Shown piece by piece: positions 1 to 11,360 of a stretch of DNA of 64,000 nucleotides. This stretch comes from Trileptium ribeirensis (lineage: Eukaryota > Nematoda > Enoplea > Enoplida > Thoracostomopsidae): contig JASANE010001729.1 in NCBI GenBank assembly GCA_030248225.1, positions 1 through 64,000 of the forward strand. The letters run 5' to 3'. The translations under genes were made by a program, and so were the position numbers. Each line of letters opens with the position of its first letter. Position 1 is the stretch's first letter. The notes under the pieces were generated by a model that was not told where the DNA came from, did not search any database, and saw only the letters and a program-made list of their open reading frames with translations.

Positions 1-181
1 TAAATATACAAATTCTAAGGGTTCACCTCGCCCTGCATAGGATTCCGGTCAGGCGCTATTTGAGCTTTTTATTGATGAATATAGTGGTTTTGTGCTTAAA
101 TGAAACTTCGTCGGAAAATATTGAGAAGCGAGTTAAATATGTTATTGTATGTGTAACGATCGAATATATTATTTCCAGAAA
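1..181. other. 5' flank of the polymerase gene
   Basis: No independent gene is visible. A good splice acceptor with a pyrimidine-rich lead ends in AG at 177-178, four bases before the ATG at 182. This suggests that a 5' untranslated exon and intron lie upstream. Reading can be extended in frame to an ATG at 149, but that ATG sits inside the presumed intron. Confidence 0.4.
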
Positions 182-3100
182 ATGGAATGCGAACAGTGTC
201 AGAAGGTATTTTCGAAACAAAGTAACTTGGAACGGCACAAGCGAACGGTTCATGGCAACGATGTGAGTATACGATGTCCAATTTGTGAAATGGCTCATAC
301 ACGCAGAGATAGCCTCAACCGTCACATTCAACGTGCTCATCAACAAAGTAGCGGTGAAAATGCTATAACCAATCACGATAACTCGTGCCCGGTGTGCGAC
401 CAAAAATTCTCCACGACGTCATCACTATACCGGCATGTCAAAAATGTACATCAAAAGCCAGCAGCCATGAAACGAAAAGCATCGGAACCACCGGCGGCGT
501 TAGAGGCAAAATTTCCTCGTGTTCCTCGACAGATGTTACTGAAACCAACTATGCTACCACCAGAGGACGCTGTATTGTACAGTGGTGAGGATATAGTTAT
601 GCGTGAAAATTGGTATCAGATCAGGACGCACTATCACCGCAACAGGGCTGTACAGGACCGCTACAACTTTCGCCTGGCTAATCTATCACCGAGCTACATA
701 AGCGAGTGCCTATCAAGCGTCTACGAAGTACAGAAGTGGAAAGCCAAGTGGAACGTTAATTTCGGCTTCGTACTCCGCAACATAACAACAAACGAGGAGT
801 CATATTTCTATAGCAGCAATAACACCCGCTACTTCGACAGGCCAAAGTTTATAGGCAACCGCGAGCACTTCGGGAACTTTGTGGAAGAAATTAATAAAGG
901 CGACATAATGGAATGGGCACGGCAGCAGCGACCTAATACGAAGTTCGTCGTACATCGAATAACTAATATGACCGTAATGATTAATAAACTAATTCCCCAT
1001 GCATTAATAGGTACTTCTACGGAGCTACCAGACTACATAACACGAAATAAAAGTATTGTTGGGTTAGTTAAGGACGATTATGGGCGTATATATACGGACA
1101 ATTTATGCTTCTTCCGATGCCTCGCCCTTCACGAAGATTTTAAAACCTCGGAACCTGCTAAATTTGAAAAACGTGTTAAAGAACTATTTAAAATATGGTG
1201 TGATAATAAACATGTAATTGAATTTGGTGGTATAAATACTACTGATGACTTATATGAACTCGAAGACTTATTTAAAATTAATATTGCTATATACGAATTA
1301 GACAATGAAAATGCGTACATAGATAGTACATTACATAATGCTATGCGAAAAGTCGTGGAACCAAATTTCGAGCCACACAATATACACAGCGATGATTTCG
1401 ACAGCGACGACGAGTTAATGGCGGAGGGTGACGAAGAGGGTGAAGGCAGTTATAAAAAATGCGCGTTTATTGACGATATGGCGGAGGAAGACCACGATGA
1501 GTTAAGTGATGCTGATAATAGCCTACCGAGCAGAGACAATGCGGTTATACTTGAAAAAGGTGACACAGATGGTACCATACCCAATGTACCTAATACCCCA
1601 ACAGCGACCCTTATACACAAATCCAGAGGGTTATACGGAGAAACGCTGAACTTAAATTTATTCGAGAACCATTTTTCATACATAAATAACTTAGAACGAT
1701 ATACAAAATCATGGAGGTGTGATAATTGTGACAAAGTTTGGGACAGAGTGGGCAATTTCAAGCGGCATGTGGAGGAATGTGGGGAACTGGGTACCAAATA
1801 TATATACAAGGGGGGTGGTTTCGGGCTACCAAAAACTATTCACGATGAGTTAGGGGAAGAAGGATTCGATATATGCGACAGATTCTACCCATTCCGAGCT
1901 ACCTTCGACTTTGAAGCCCGTTTCGAGGAGAATTCGCAGCTACAGAACCCGGAGCGGAAGTTGGTGTACACGAAGCGCCTTATTCCAGCTAGTGTTTCGG
2001 TGTGCAGCAATGTTCCCGAGTATACGAAACCGCGGTGCTTCATTGGTGAACCTGAAGATATAATACCAGAGATGGACGCATACTTGTGCGAAATTTCCGA
2101 TGCAGGGTTCGATATTATGAGGGAAAAGTACGGCGACATATACAACGACCTTAAATCAAAATGTGCCGAAAACAAACAATATGAGAAGGAGTTAACGAAG
2201 CTAAAGAAAAATGGTGACACTAATGAAGGAGCACTGAAGAAGGCGAAAGGCAAGGCTTACGAAACCAGAAAGTGGACAATGTATCTACGTAAATTCGAGG
2301 CGTGGCTCAAGCAGCTTGTGGTCTTAGGATTTAATAGCGGTAAATTCGACCTAAACTTAATCAAGCAATATTACGTGCCACATCTAATTCGTCGCGGAGC
2401 TAAATTGAACAATGCCATAACCAAGAACAACTCGTTTATGAGCCTATCAACAGATTCGCTACTCTTCCTCGACATTAGCAACTACCTAGCCCCTGGAACA
2501 AGTTACGACAAGTTTCTACGGGCGTTTAACGTGGAGCAAGCTAAAGGTGTATGGCCCTACGAATGGTTCGAAAACCTAGAGCAACTAAATGACAACGATC
2601 TTCCGCCTAGAGCCGCGTTCTACAGTTCGTTACGTCAGAAGGAGCTTAGTGCCGAAGATTACGAATATGTTCAAAACGTGTGGAAAGAAGAAGGCTTCAA
2701 GTGAGTGAAAAACAGTTATAGTAGAGTTATGTATTATTTAGTATGATTTGGTAGACTAGCTATAGTAATTTAACAGAAGTTGTTTTTATTGCGACGGAAC
2801 AGAAAACGACCGGGTGTTCAAGGATAGTTTCTGAAAGAACTGATGTGCTTACTGGAAATATGACGTTGATTAGATGGTGCAAATAGATGAAATGGTTATG
2901 AAATTATGTAAATTGCTGTGATAAAACTAGTTTATTATTAGAGTTTCAGATAATTTTGATGAAAGATGTTTGTTTAATAAGGTTGGGATTGCAATTTCAG
3001 GGCATTTTGTTGAAAGAAGCTTGTTTAATGTATTCTTTTAGTATGTTTGGTTATACTATGACCCTAAATAATGATTTAAATATTTTAGATGTATGCGGGA

Positions 3101-5752
3101 TATGCTGGAGTGGTACAACAACCTGGACGTGGCGCCCTTCCTAGAAGCCGTTCAGAAAATGTTCGATTTCTTCCAAGCATGGGGTGTCGACATGTTCAAG
3201 GAGGCTATAAGTCTCCCAGGTGTTGCTATGAAGCGAATGTTTCAGCGACTACCAAATGGCGGATTGTTTACGCTATTCAACGAGAAGTGGAAAGACTTAC
3301 ATGGGTTAATTAAAGACAACATTGTTGGCGGGCCAGCTATTGTGTTCCATAGGTATCACGAAGTTGGAAAGACGACAATACGGGGCGGCAAGAACGTAGC
3401 TAAAATAGTGGGATACGACGCAAATGGACTATATCTATGGTCATTGTGCCAGGAGATGCCTACCGGAGTGTTTTCAGTATGGCGACCGGAGCTACGAGAT
3501 CCAGGAGAGGAAGTTCCGACGCAGTCAGAGAGCCGAGAAGAATTCTACGAGGCAGTGTCACGGAACGCTAGGATAAAGATGAAACGGGTACAAGGCTACA
3601 GTCATGGCCTGAAGGAGCTAATGTACCTAGAATACCAACGCCGGGAACTGTGCACTAGATTAGGTGGAGACGACGTGGTAATTCAGCAGAGGTTTAACGG
3701 AGGGCAAAAGATGTTCCAAAACGGCATTACTAGGTACTACGTGGATGGCTATATACCAGCTGGCAGGTACGGTAACGCCAAAGCCATTGTCATAGAATAC
3801 GACGGTTGTTACTGGCATGGTTGTTGCTGTGTGTCTACCAAAAAAAGGGACGAAGACTACTATAAGCGGCAGAAGGACACGGCAAGGAAACACGAGTATT
3901 TCGAGCAGCAAGTAGATTGTGAGTTCATATGGGACAAAGAATGTGCCTTCGACGACTACATAACCAACAACATCGATACTCCGGAGTGGAGCGAGTGGAA
4001 GCGGCTAAACGCCAACACATGTTTCGAGAGGGACATTATGACAACGAAGGAAATACTAGACGCCGTACGGAACGACAAGACCTTTGGTATAGCGGAAGTG
4101 GATATACAAGTGCCATATTGGAACGAAACCGCTAGGGACTTTTGGGAAGAAATGCCCCCGGTGTTTAAGAACGTGGAGATATCAATAGACGATATCGGGG
4201 AGCATATGCAAAGCTACGCCGAGCAACAGGGGATAATGAAGTCTCCCAGGCGGTCTCTGATTGGATCGTACCACGGCACAAAAATACTACTGGCTACGCC
4301 GTTACTAAAGTTCTACATGAAACACGGCCTCCATGTGACACGCGTGAACCAGTTCGTGGAATATCAACGAGTAGCAGCCTTCGAGCATCTTAGCGAGGAA
4401 GTGGCTAACGGTCGCCGAGCAGCTGACACCGATGAGTCCAAGAAAATACTTGGTGAAATGCTGAAGCTTTTCGGTAACAGTTGTTACGGCAGACTGGCGA
4501 TGGACAAAACTCGATTCGAAGATGTCTCATTTAACACGGCTGCCGAGGCTCAAAGGATGATTCGTGACGGGCATTTTAAAAAGATGGAAGAAATAGACGA
4601 CGGTATATTCCAAGTCCACATGAGCAAAAGAAAGGTAAGGATATTTATTATTTGGAATAGAAGTGTAATGAGAGTGGTTATTATATGTTTGTACGAGTGG
4701 CATATTGGAACGATGACTTTGATAGCTTTTGTGTAGGATATAGTATTGTTTGAGTATCTCAGAATATATTTGAAGTGCTTGTGTATGACTGGAAGATATG
4801 TTTATAGAGAAATATGTAAGAAAGATCCTAAGGATTTGAAGTTCTGGTATCATATTAGAGTGAGATTAAAAAGTATGGGCTAGTATAACTTGCGTAGTAT
4901 GTACAGATTTCTTTATTTTAAATTACGTTTGTTGTGTCTCCAGTATTCTGTATGGTTTCTTTGGTGTTGTTTGTTACCAGAAATAGATATGTTTATACAG
5001 GTGATCGCGAAGGGTGAGTTGCATATTACAGTTAAATTAAAACGTTGTACCTAATATCAGTTGGCTCAACCAGGTTCTTTATAACCAGCTAAACCAATAT
5101 AATCTAATATCAGTTGCATATTATGTTCAGATTTTTTTATTTTATGTTTGTTATGCTAACCAATTACTTATGGTGATGATTTATGTTTCAGGTGGCAATG
5201 GACCTCCCCAATATTATACCGTTCTTCGTCTACCAGTACGCGAAGCTTCGAATGCTGGAGCTATACGTGTTCCTTCGACGTCGGCTGGGCAAGGAAAACT
5301 TCCAGCTGATTCAGATGGACACGGACTCCTTCTATTTTGCAATAGCCGGCCAGGACCTAATATCAATGCTAATCGAAAGAGGACAAGAAGCTGAAATAGC
5401 AAAATTTTTTGCCACCGATAAGTATTCGGAGCGCACCCCAGGCCTATTTAAACTCGAGTGGAGCGGGGATGGGATGGTGGCTCTGAATTCGAAGACATAC
5501 TATGGGTGGAAGGCGGATGGGGGAGTAAAGGTGTCAACGAAAGGACTATCAAAAGTGACTAACAATGTAAATAAAAGCATGTTTGTGGGGGTGTTAGAAA
5601 CGAAAGAAAAGGAAGGTGGAACTAATTACGGATTCAGGATGAAAGGGACGGACTTGATGCAATACCAACAGCAGAGGGACAGTATAACATATTTTTATCC
5701 GAAGCGTATTGTTCTTAGTGATGGGGTTAGTACTAAACCTCTTATGATTTAA
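182..5752 (+). CDS. Zinc-finger, nuclease-containing protein-primed family B DNA polymerase
   Basis: Predicted template-directed DNA polymerase with proofreading exonuclease, of the viral/organellar DNA_pol_B_2 kind that initiates from a protein primer. Three exons (182-2700, 3089-4634, 5192-5752) keep frame through GT-AG introns and give about 1541 residues with no internal stop. Three C2H2 fingers are visible (C3/C6/H19/H24, C32/C35/H48/H53, C69/C72/H85/H90). An OTU-like motif DNLCFFR lies around residue 306, and a C2HC finger at C513/C516/H529/C533. Exo I is FDFEA (D576, E578), Exo II is GKFD (D723) and Exo III is SYDKF (D776). Motif A is YDANGLY (D950), motif B KLFGNSCYG (K1299-G1307) and motif C DTDS (1398-1401). 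Between A and B sits a PD-(D/E)XK-like stretch: D1059, IEYDG (E1076), WHG (H1083). I start at 182 because a splice acceptor ends at 178. All catalytic motifs are present, so it may be functional. No other self-synthesising transposon gene is adjacent. The polymerase call is strong; element membership is unknown. Confidence 0.9.
2701..3088 (+). other. Intron 1 of the polymerase gene
   Basis: The donor is GTGAGT after exon base 2700 and the acceptor is TTTTAG ending at 3088. The flanking codon is split 2+1, and joining restores a continuous frame into a segment (EWYNNLDV) typical of this polymerase family. Several stops occur inside in all frames. AT-rich, with no other content seen. Confidence 0.85.
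4635..5191 (+). other. Intron 2 of the polymerase gene
   Basis: The donor is GTAAGG after AAG at 4634 and the acceptor is TTTCAG ending at 5191. The phase is 0 and the join links two segments that are contiguous in this family, just before the FFVYQYAKLRMLE block. Inside, a stretch at about 4898-4938 is imperfectly repeated at about 5121-5157, and CTAATATCAGTTG occurs twice (near 5050 and 5106). This indicates a small intronic duplication. Confidence 0.85.
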
Positions 5753-6489
5753 AAAAACGTGGATATTTTGAAAGTTTGAAAATAGGGTTCGGTACTAACT
5801 TGGTGACTATTTAATTATTGTTTTTATAGATTACTGTGTTGTAAAAGCATATTTTCGGACTAAGAAATGGGATGTTCTAAGGATTAATAATGTACAGACT
5901 TTGGGAATGAATTTTGTTGTACTAGATGTGGAGGGTTAATTAACTAAAGGAATTAGAAAAAATATAGTTGCTAAAACGATGGAGTTATAATTTGGATAAC
6001 ATTAAAAATATAGAGAACTACAGCTTACAGGAATTAGCAGTGAAGGGGAGTAAATATTTTAAATAATTTTTTAGAAAATCGTTTACTGAGAAGGCCAAGG
6101 ATTGGGTTGTTTGTTTTGGTGTAATTATTATCAATTGCTTTATTTTAATGCGGTGGTTATGTAAATAAAAGTATAACAGATGTGCTGTATTTGATATGAG
6201 TTGATAGGCCTGGAATATAGAAATACTGAGTTAATGTATTGAAATTATGCAAAATTAGATTTGGAATGACTTACTATTCAGACATGGTTTGACAAAAATA
6301 TTTCAGAAAAGTGGAAAATTGTGGAATATTAAGCACACGAACCGCAGCTGGGTATATCGAGAATTGACAGGACGTTCACTGTAACATCTCGGGTGCTTAG
6401 TATCCCGCAATTACTTATTGATGAGTTATGTTTAGTATATATACTGTTAACAGAATTGAAGTATTATGTTTACCAGGTCTGTAAATAAG
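5753..6489. other. AT-rich region after the polymerase stop
   Basis: Probably the 3' untranslated region and flank. I see no second gene, no inverted copy of the left flank and no recognisable transposon end. One small imperfect hairpin (CGAG...CTCG) lies near 6358-6395. Confidence 0.5.
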
Positions 6490-6840
6490 CATGTGCTGTG
6501 TAAAAATTCGTCAAGGTCAAATCCTCGATGCTGTAAACATACAACACGCACCTCACGCTTCAATGCACACACTAATTAACGCATACACAGTACACTTCGA
6601 TGCAAACACTAATTACCACACACGCAGCACGCAGTTTCAAGGTCAAATCCAGCTCCACCGCTCCACCAACCGCGAAACTGAGGACCAACTGCTCCCCCTA
6701 TATATATGTTTTTAACAACCCCCTACTCGGCAGCAAAGAGCAGAAAAAAACACAAAGAAAACCCCAACAAAACAAAAACCAAAAAAAAAAAAAAAAAAAA
6801 AGAAAAAAAAAAGAAAAAAAAAACACACACCCTCCTTACA
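6490..6840. repeat. Low-complexity CA-rich then A-rich tract
   Basis: AACACTAATTA-type words recur at 6566-6618. They are followed by a long A-rich run (about 6746-6822) broken by single G or C bases. This could be the tail of an old retroposed sequence, but no body or target duplication is evident. The short open frames here only reflect the low stop content of poly(A). Confidence 0.6.
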
Positions 6841-6993
6841 TTTTGTGGTATACGAGTGGATGAAAATTCTTATTCTGACCACAATATTGCGAAATATAAC
6901 TGTTGTTATAATTCAACAGAAACTGAATTTCGTTCAAGTTATGTCTGACATCGGACAGGAATGTGCATAAATCCTCATTATTAAAATGTTATA

Positions 6994-7280
6994 CAAGAGT
7001 AAACTTAAGATGCACCCCCAACCATCCTCCTTAGACACCATATACAAATAGTTGTTAGCGAACAAAATTCGGATTTCAATAGCCGTATCCAATTTCGACA
7101 TAACGCCATTAGCGAATGCAATTCGGTCATTGTACTTTAATATCAATGTGTTCGCGAACATTTTCAAATTATAATATATGGAATATAAAACGGACTAATT
7201 TCTGTTCTTTAACGCAGAAATGAAATTTGTGTTCCGTGAACAACTGAATGGCAATCGCTTTTGAGCTTAAGTTGACTCAT
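6994..7280. mobile_element. Fragment related to the 42.3-kb MITE
   Basis: The left end contains AGTAAACTTAAGATG followed by a C-rich stretch and CCATCCT. This matches the terminal inverted repeat of the element at 42288-42782 (AGTAAACCTAAGATG...). Internal words such as GTTAGCGAACA and TGTTCGCGAA are also shared. The right end near 7265 has only a weak CTTAAGTTGACT counterpart, so the boundary is approximate. Confidence 0.45.
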
Positions 7281-7442
7281 GCATTACAAAGCGTCTGTTT
7301 TGGATTATCAAACAATATTTAAAGCTATAGTGTTTTGTTACTTGAATGCCTGTGTCAGTGTTACTTTTATGCAGTAATATTCATTATTCGAGGTATAAGC
7401 AGCGATTATTATTTTTGTTTAATGCCGCTCAAGCTAAAGATT

Positions 7443-7514
7443 GGGTCGACCGAGAATCGAAGACCGGGCCCTCCGCATGCGCAGAAGAAATATTAACCAC
7501 TGCACCATGGACCC
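7443..7514 (-). pseudogene. tRNA-like sequence (tRNA pseudogene or SINE head)
   Basis: Read on the minus strand, 72 nt begin GGGTCCA and end TCGACCC, pairing at six of seven acceptor positions. An A-box-like TGGTGCAGTGGTTA and a B-box-like CTTCGATTC are in the expected places. An anticodon arm CTTCT/GGAGG can be drawn, but its loop and the T-loop are each one base too long and one acceptor pair is mismatched. I therefore prefer a relic or SINE head over an active tRNA gene. Confidence 0.5.
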
Positions 7515-7698
7515 GTTTGAAGCGGTAGGGGTAATTCAGGATGTTATGCTAACAAACGAATTATAACGTTTCACTGGTAGTTATTATCTTGTGTTATCAC
7601 TGATATGTTAATTTCCACATGGAAAATGTTTGTAAATCGTTTAAAATCTATAATATAAATTAGTTTACTTTTCTTATCGAAACATGCAATATGTTAAT

Positions 7699-8088
7699 CA
7701 TACATGTCGGCGGTCGGTCATGCTAGGGGGGTACAGGCCCCCCACGGGGGGGTCGCGGCTAACCCAGGGGGTAACTCCCCCTGGCCGGCCAAATTTTCCT
7801 AGGGGGGTTAGTCGTGAGGACCTTTTTGTTTGGTCCTCGAAGCCACATTTTTCGCGTATGAGTGCAGTTGTACTGCCGTACCTGCACTTTTAGCAACAAG
7901 CAGGGGCAATTTGCGCAAGGTTTTGCACTAAGGTCCTACTTCGAAACTCGTCGAGGAGCCGCCAAGCCCCCCTCCTTCGGGGGGGGGTGCTGCGCACCCC
8001 AACCCCAAAGGGGCTTACCTCTCTTGCTTTTCGGTCTCGGGGGGGGGGGTCAGGACCTCAGGCGGGTTACCCCCTGCCGGCATGTATG
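7699..8088. mobile_element. GC-rich MITE with 8-bp target duplication
   Basis: Inverted ends CATACATGTCGGC and GCCGGCATGTATG match at 12 of 13 bases. They are flanked by a perfect 8-bp direct repeat, ATGTTAAT, at 7691-7698 and 8089-8096. An 8-bp duplication points to hAT-like or Merlin-like mobilisation. The interior carries many runs of G or C up to ten long and small stem-loops such as GGGGGTAACTCCCCC, in sharp contrast with the AT-rich surroundings. No transposase is encoded. Confidence 0.8.
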
Positions 8089-8096
8089 ATGTTAAT

Positions 8097-8628
8097 CGAT
8101 CAACTTCTCAAGTGAATGTGAAGTTAAAGTGTCTTCCGGTTTATATATCATTGACATTCGGAATTGTTGGGTAACTACCTGTCGAAATCACACGCTGTAG
8201 TGTTATTGTACAATGCCTACCCAAAAGCACCCCCTGTTCGCCGGAACCCTTGACCTCGCTAAAAACAGACCTTGGATACCTGAGGTTAAAGTACAATAGC
8301 CACACATTGTTTTAAGAAATGTAGTCTCAGCTTTTCTAACCTCTTACGTTTGCTCTTAACGGACTTTTTTACATTTTCACCATGTTTTATATGCGATAAG
8401 CGTGGATGTTTAATTATAATCAAAATTTTGCTGTTTGGAATACTTATAACATGGGTCAGATATCCACGCTTTTCTTTGCCAACGTGCATTATGGTTGCCT
8501 GAATGATACCGCCGTTGTAAATGTAGGGTAGATTATGAGTTTTTTCTGGCTATATTTAAATATGGTTGGAAAAACTATATACCTTATCAGAAGTAACATA
8601 GTTGTTATATAACGTAGACATATCTTTA
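8097..8628. other. Spacer, nothing recognised
   Basis: Between the GC-rich MITE and the Helentron-like element I see no coding block, repeat or RNA that I can support. Confidence 0.4.
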
Positions 8629-9417
8629 ATTATTGAATTCGAGTGGAACGAGAATTTTCAATTTAGGCTCTGGCGGGGGGGGGGGTTTAGGAGGTCCTGT
8701 CTGTGTGTGTCTGTCTGTGTGTCGCACCTGGATCTCGATAACGGTTGGGCGGATTTTGATGCACGATAGCTCATTCGAACCGCAATGGTCGATTTAGGCG
8801 TAGTGACGGAGCTCAATTTTTGAATTTTTTGCAGTGAGAAAAGTTATGGGGCAAAATTACGTCATTTTGGCCCATTTGTCGGGCACCCCCTCCAGTTTTT
8901 GCGGCTTTTCTCAATAAATACACGAGGTATCCGCAAATTAATAGCCCTATTCCATGTAGCTTTAACAGAGCTTTCCAATGATATATAACAAGTTTTTTTA
9001 ACTACTTCCCAATCTGGAGTCTATAAGCTTATAGTTGGCGCCAAATTTCATATTTGGTGAAAAGCGTGGGAAATGCACCGAAATGTGTGTTTTTTGTTGC
9101 TTTTAGTGTCTTATATGGGGTTTTCTGGGCACATAAACTCATTGCAAGTGTTAAAAATATTGTTGGGCAAATATTTTTTACATTTCTGGCTCATACTTGG
9201 CATAAAAAATGACGTTTTCGAAATTTTTGGTGACAAGTCGTGGGAAAAGCACCTGAATGTGTGTTTATTGTTGGTTTTAGTGTCGGATATGGGGTTTTCT
9301 GGGCCGACAAGCTCATTGCGTGTGTCAAGAATATCGTGTGGCAAATATTTTTCACACTTCTGCTTCGGGGGATTGTTCTCACCACTCGAATTCTGGCTCG
9401 CAAGCGAGCTTCACTAG
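8629..9417 (+). mobile_element. Helentron-like non-autonomous element, copy 1
   Basis: The left end carries GAATTCGAGTGG and the right part carries its exact reverse complement CCACTCGAATTC (9382-9393). A hairpin GCTCGC-AA-GCGAGC (9396-9409) follows, and similarity to the second copy ends at CACTAG. Subterminal inverted repeats plus a 3' hairpin without full terminal inversion are the hallmark of HINE/Helentron-associated elements. An internal unit of about 175 bp is duplicated (about 9053-9227 and 9228-9360). Compared with copy 2 it lacks about 250 bp before the right end. No Rep-helicase is encoded. Confidence 0.75.
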
Positions 9418-9959
9418 TTTTACTTAAAACATTTTTGCCTATTTCAAGTTTTAAGTGGTATTTTAAATATACTTTAAATAAGTTTTAGTGGAAATATAGT
9501 GTGTATATATGCGAGCAGCTCGTTTATTCTGTAGACGGTGGGATTATAAAAATGTGCAATTCGCCCGTAGAAATTTTACTGACCGTAGGTGATTATATTT
9601 TATCTGAATCTTATTAGTATTGTCATTTTTAGGCATCTTGTCCGTATGATTTCGCCTAAAATCTATCGAAATTATGAATTAAATCTCTGAGCTATAAAGC
9701 TTCAAATAATTTTTGCGAAGTCTTCTACACTTTAGCAGCAGTTTAATGTTAAATTTCTCTATTTTTATATATTAAGGTCCAAAACGCTGAGTTTACACAA
9801 GTAGTACTGAATACGGTTAACTAGTGCTGATTTAAAAAATAAATACACATATATCAATCCATGCATTCATATATTAACCTAAAAGTTTCTATCCTTAGGT
9901 TCTTAAACTTAGGCCTTTCGGAATAAAAATTGCACATAAACTTTCCTTAAAACTCTTTA
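9418..9959. other. AT-rich spacer
   Basis: No gene or repeat that I can support. Confidence 0.4.
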
Positions 9960-11360
9960 ATTTCCTACTTTAATAAATTGGGTACACCCCTTCGGCATAG
10001 AATCTGGGTCAGCCGTAATCGCTTTACTTATGCTTCCCAGGGCCAGATAATTCAGGAGCGGAACAACCATGCCTGTTCATTCCTCCACCCGAGACGAGAC
10101 AAAACCATTTTCCATACCGGTTAGGGTTGGTCCATCCACTCTCTTTCGCCCTCGCAACTCTTAAACCACCCTGGAATTAATGTTTTCAATTTCTAAAGCT
10201 CTGATGGTGTCCCATATACTTACAGGCGCCCATCGCTTTCAATTTTATTCCTGTTATTATCATTGCTGAGGATTTAGCCCGACCATTGCTTTTTTCTGTT
10301 TATCGATCATAAACAGCTCTACCGAGTTCATTGACTCATATTCTTTAATATTACGTCGTAAAATTTTATGTTTAGTTTTAACCGATGAAATGTTATCGAG
10401 TTTCCACTTCCGCGTTTGCGTATTGACTAAACCTTTGAGTAAGTTGGGTAACGTTTCAGACACTAAGATCACTCATCAGCTTTATGCTATAGACCCGTCT
10501 CTCGTATGCCTGCCCTAAGTGGTAGCCTTGACTTAGGGACAGCCAGGTCTACTGACTATCTAGTAACTTACTCGTCTTGGGTTAAGAGAAAAATGTGTTG
10601 TATGTACCAGGTTCTGGTCGGAAAGCTATGGACGATGTGGTTTTTTCCGATTTCCGTTATCTTCTAATACCCGTTGTGGGAGCATGCGTACCTTAAGATT
10701 GCTATATTGCCGAAAGCGGCGGCATTACCACTTTACCTAGGGCGAAGCAAGGTTAACGGCCCTTGTTTCCTTGTGACGACGCCACGCCTACGGGTACTGG
10801 TGGCGCTCGTACTTTGAACAAATTTTGCATTTGACGGACTGGACACATTGATTGCAACAGCCATGCCTAATTCAGAACCCAGGATTCTTTATCGTTGCTA
10901 TTGTCGCTGACCTAAGCTGTTACCCTTAAGGGGTAACCGACTCCACTTGAAACTATTTCAGGGCGGAACGACTGTGGTTACAACTGTTCAGGCAAAACTG
11001 ATTCGCAACTTATAAACTTATAGGGTCGAAAATTTATACTAAATTTATAAAATTTCTAAGTATAAACCTGGTAACTAAATTTTCAAAAATGTTAATTTAT
11101 TTATACTTTAAAATTTTTCAGCTATTTTGCTATAGACAAGCCTGGTGATTGTCTAGTCTACTTGCCTTGCCAGTACACTCGTAGCAAGTCTTGCTATTGT
11201 TTTGGTAAATCTTTGTCGTTATATCATAACGCAGATTCGTTGATTCGTTGACGAAATTACGCTACGTTATTAATTGTTAAGATTAAGAGAGTAGTTGTGA
11301 ACTTATTTCAGGAAATCGTTTTGAGAAAGAGAGCTTTGGGCTTCATTGTCAAACCCTTTA
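9960..11360. other. Unidentified hairpin-rich block of higher GC
   Basis: This stretch is visibly less AT-rich than its surroundings and contains several small perfect stem-loops: CCCTAAGT/ACTTAGGG (10513-10538), GTTACCC/GGGTAAC (10919-10937), GCCAC/GTGGC (10781-10804) and TAGACAA/TTGTCTA (11133-11155). A 70-codon open frame on the minus strand (10260-10472) resembles nothing I know. It could be the relic of an unrecognised element. Confidence 0.35.

Noticed and set aside
182..5752. Complete Polinton/Maverick or adintovirus
   Set aside because: Only the polymerase is present. No integrase, packaging ATPase, capsid, protease or terminal inverted repeats could be found on either strand of the flanks available.
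6746..6822. Poly(A) tail of a processed pseudogene
   Set aside because: No upstream coding relic and no flanking target duplication.
7443..7514. Functional tRNA gene
   Set aside because: One acceptor mismatch and over-long anticodon and T loops. Better explained as a pseudogene or SINE head.
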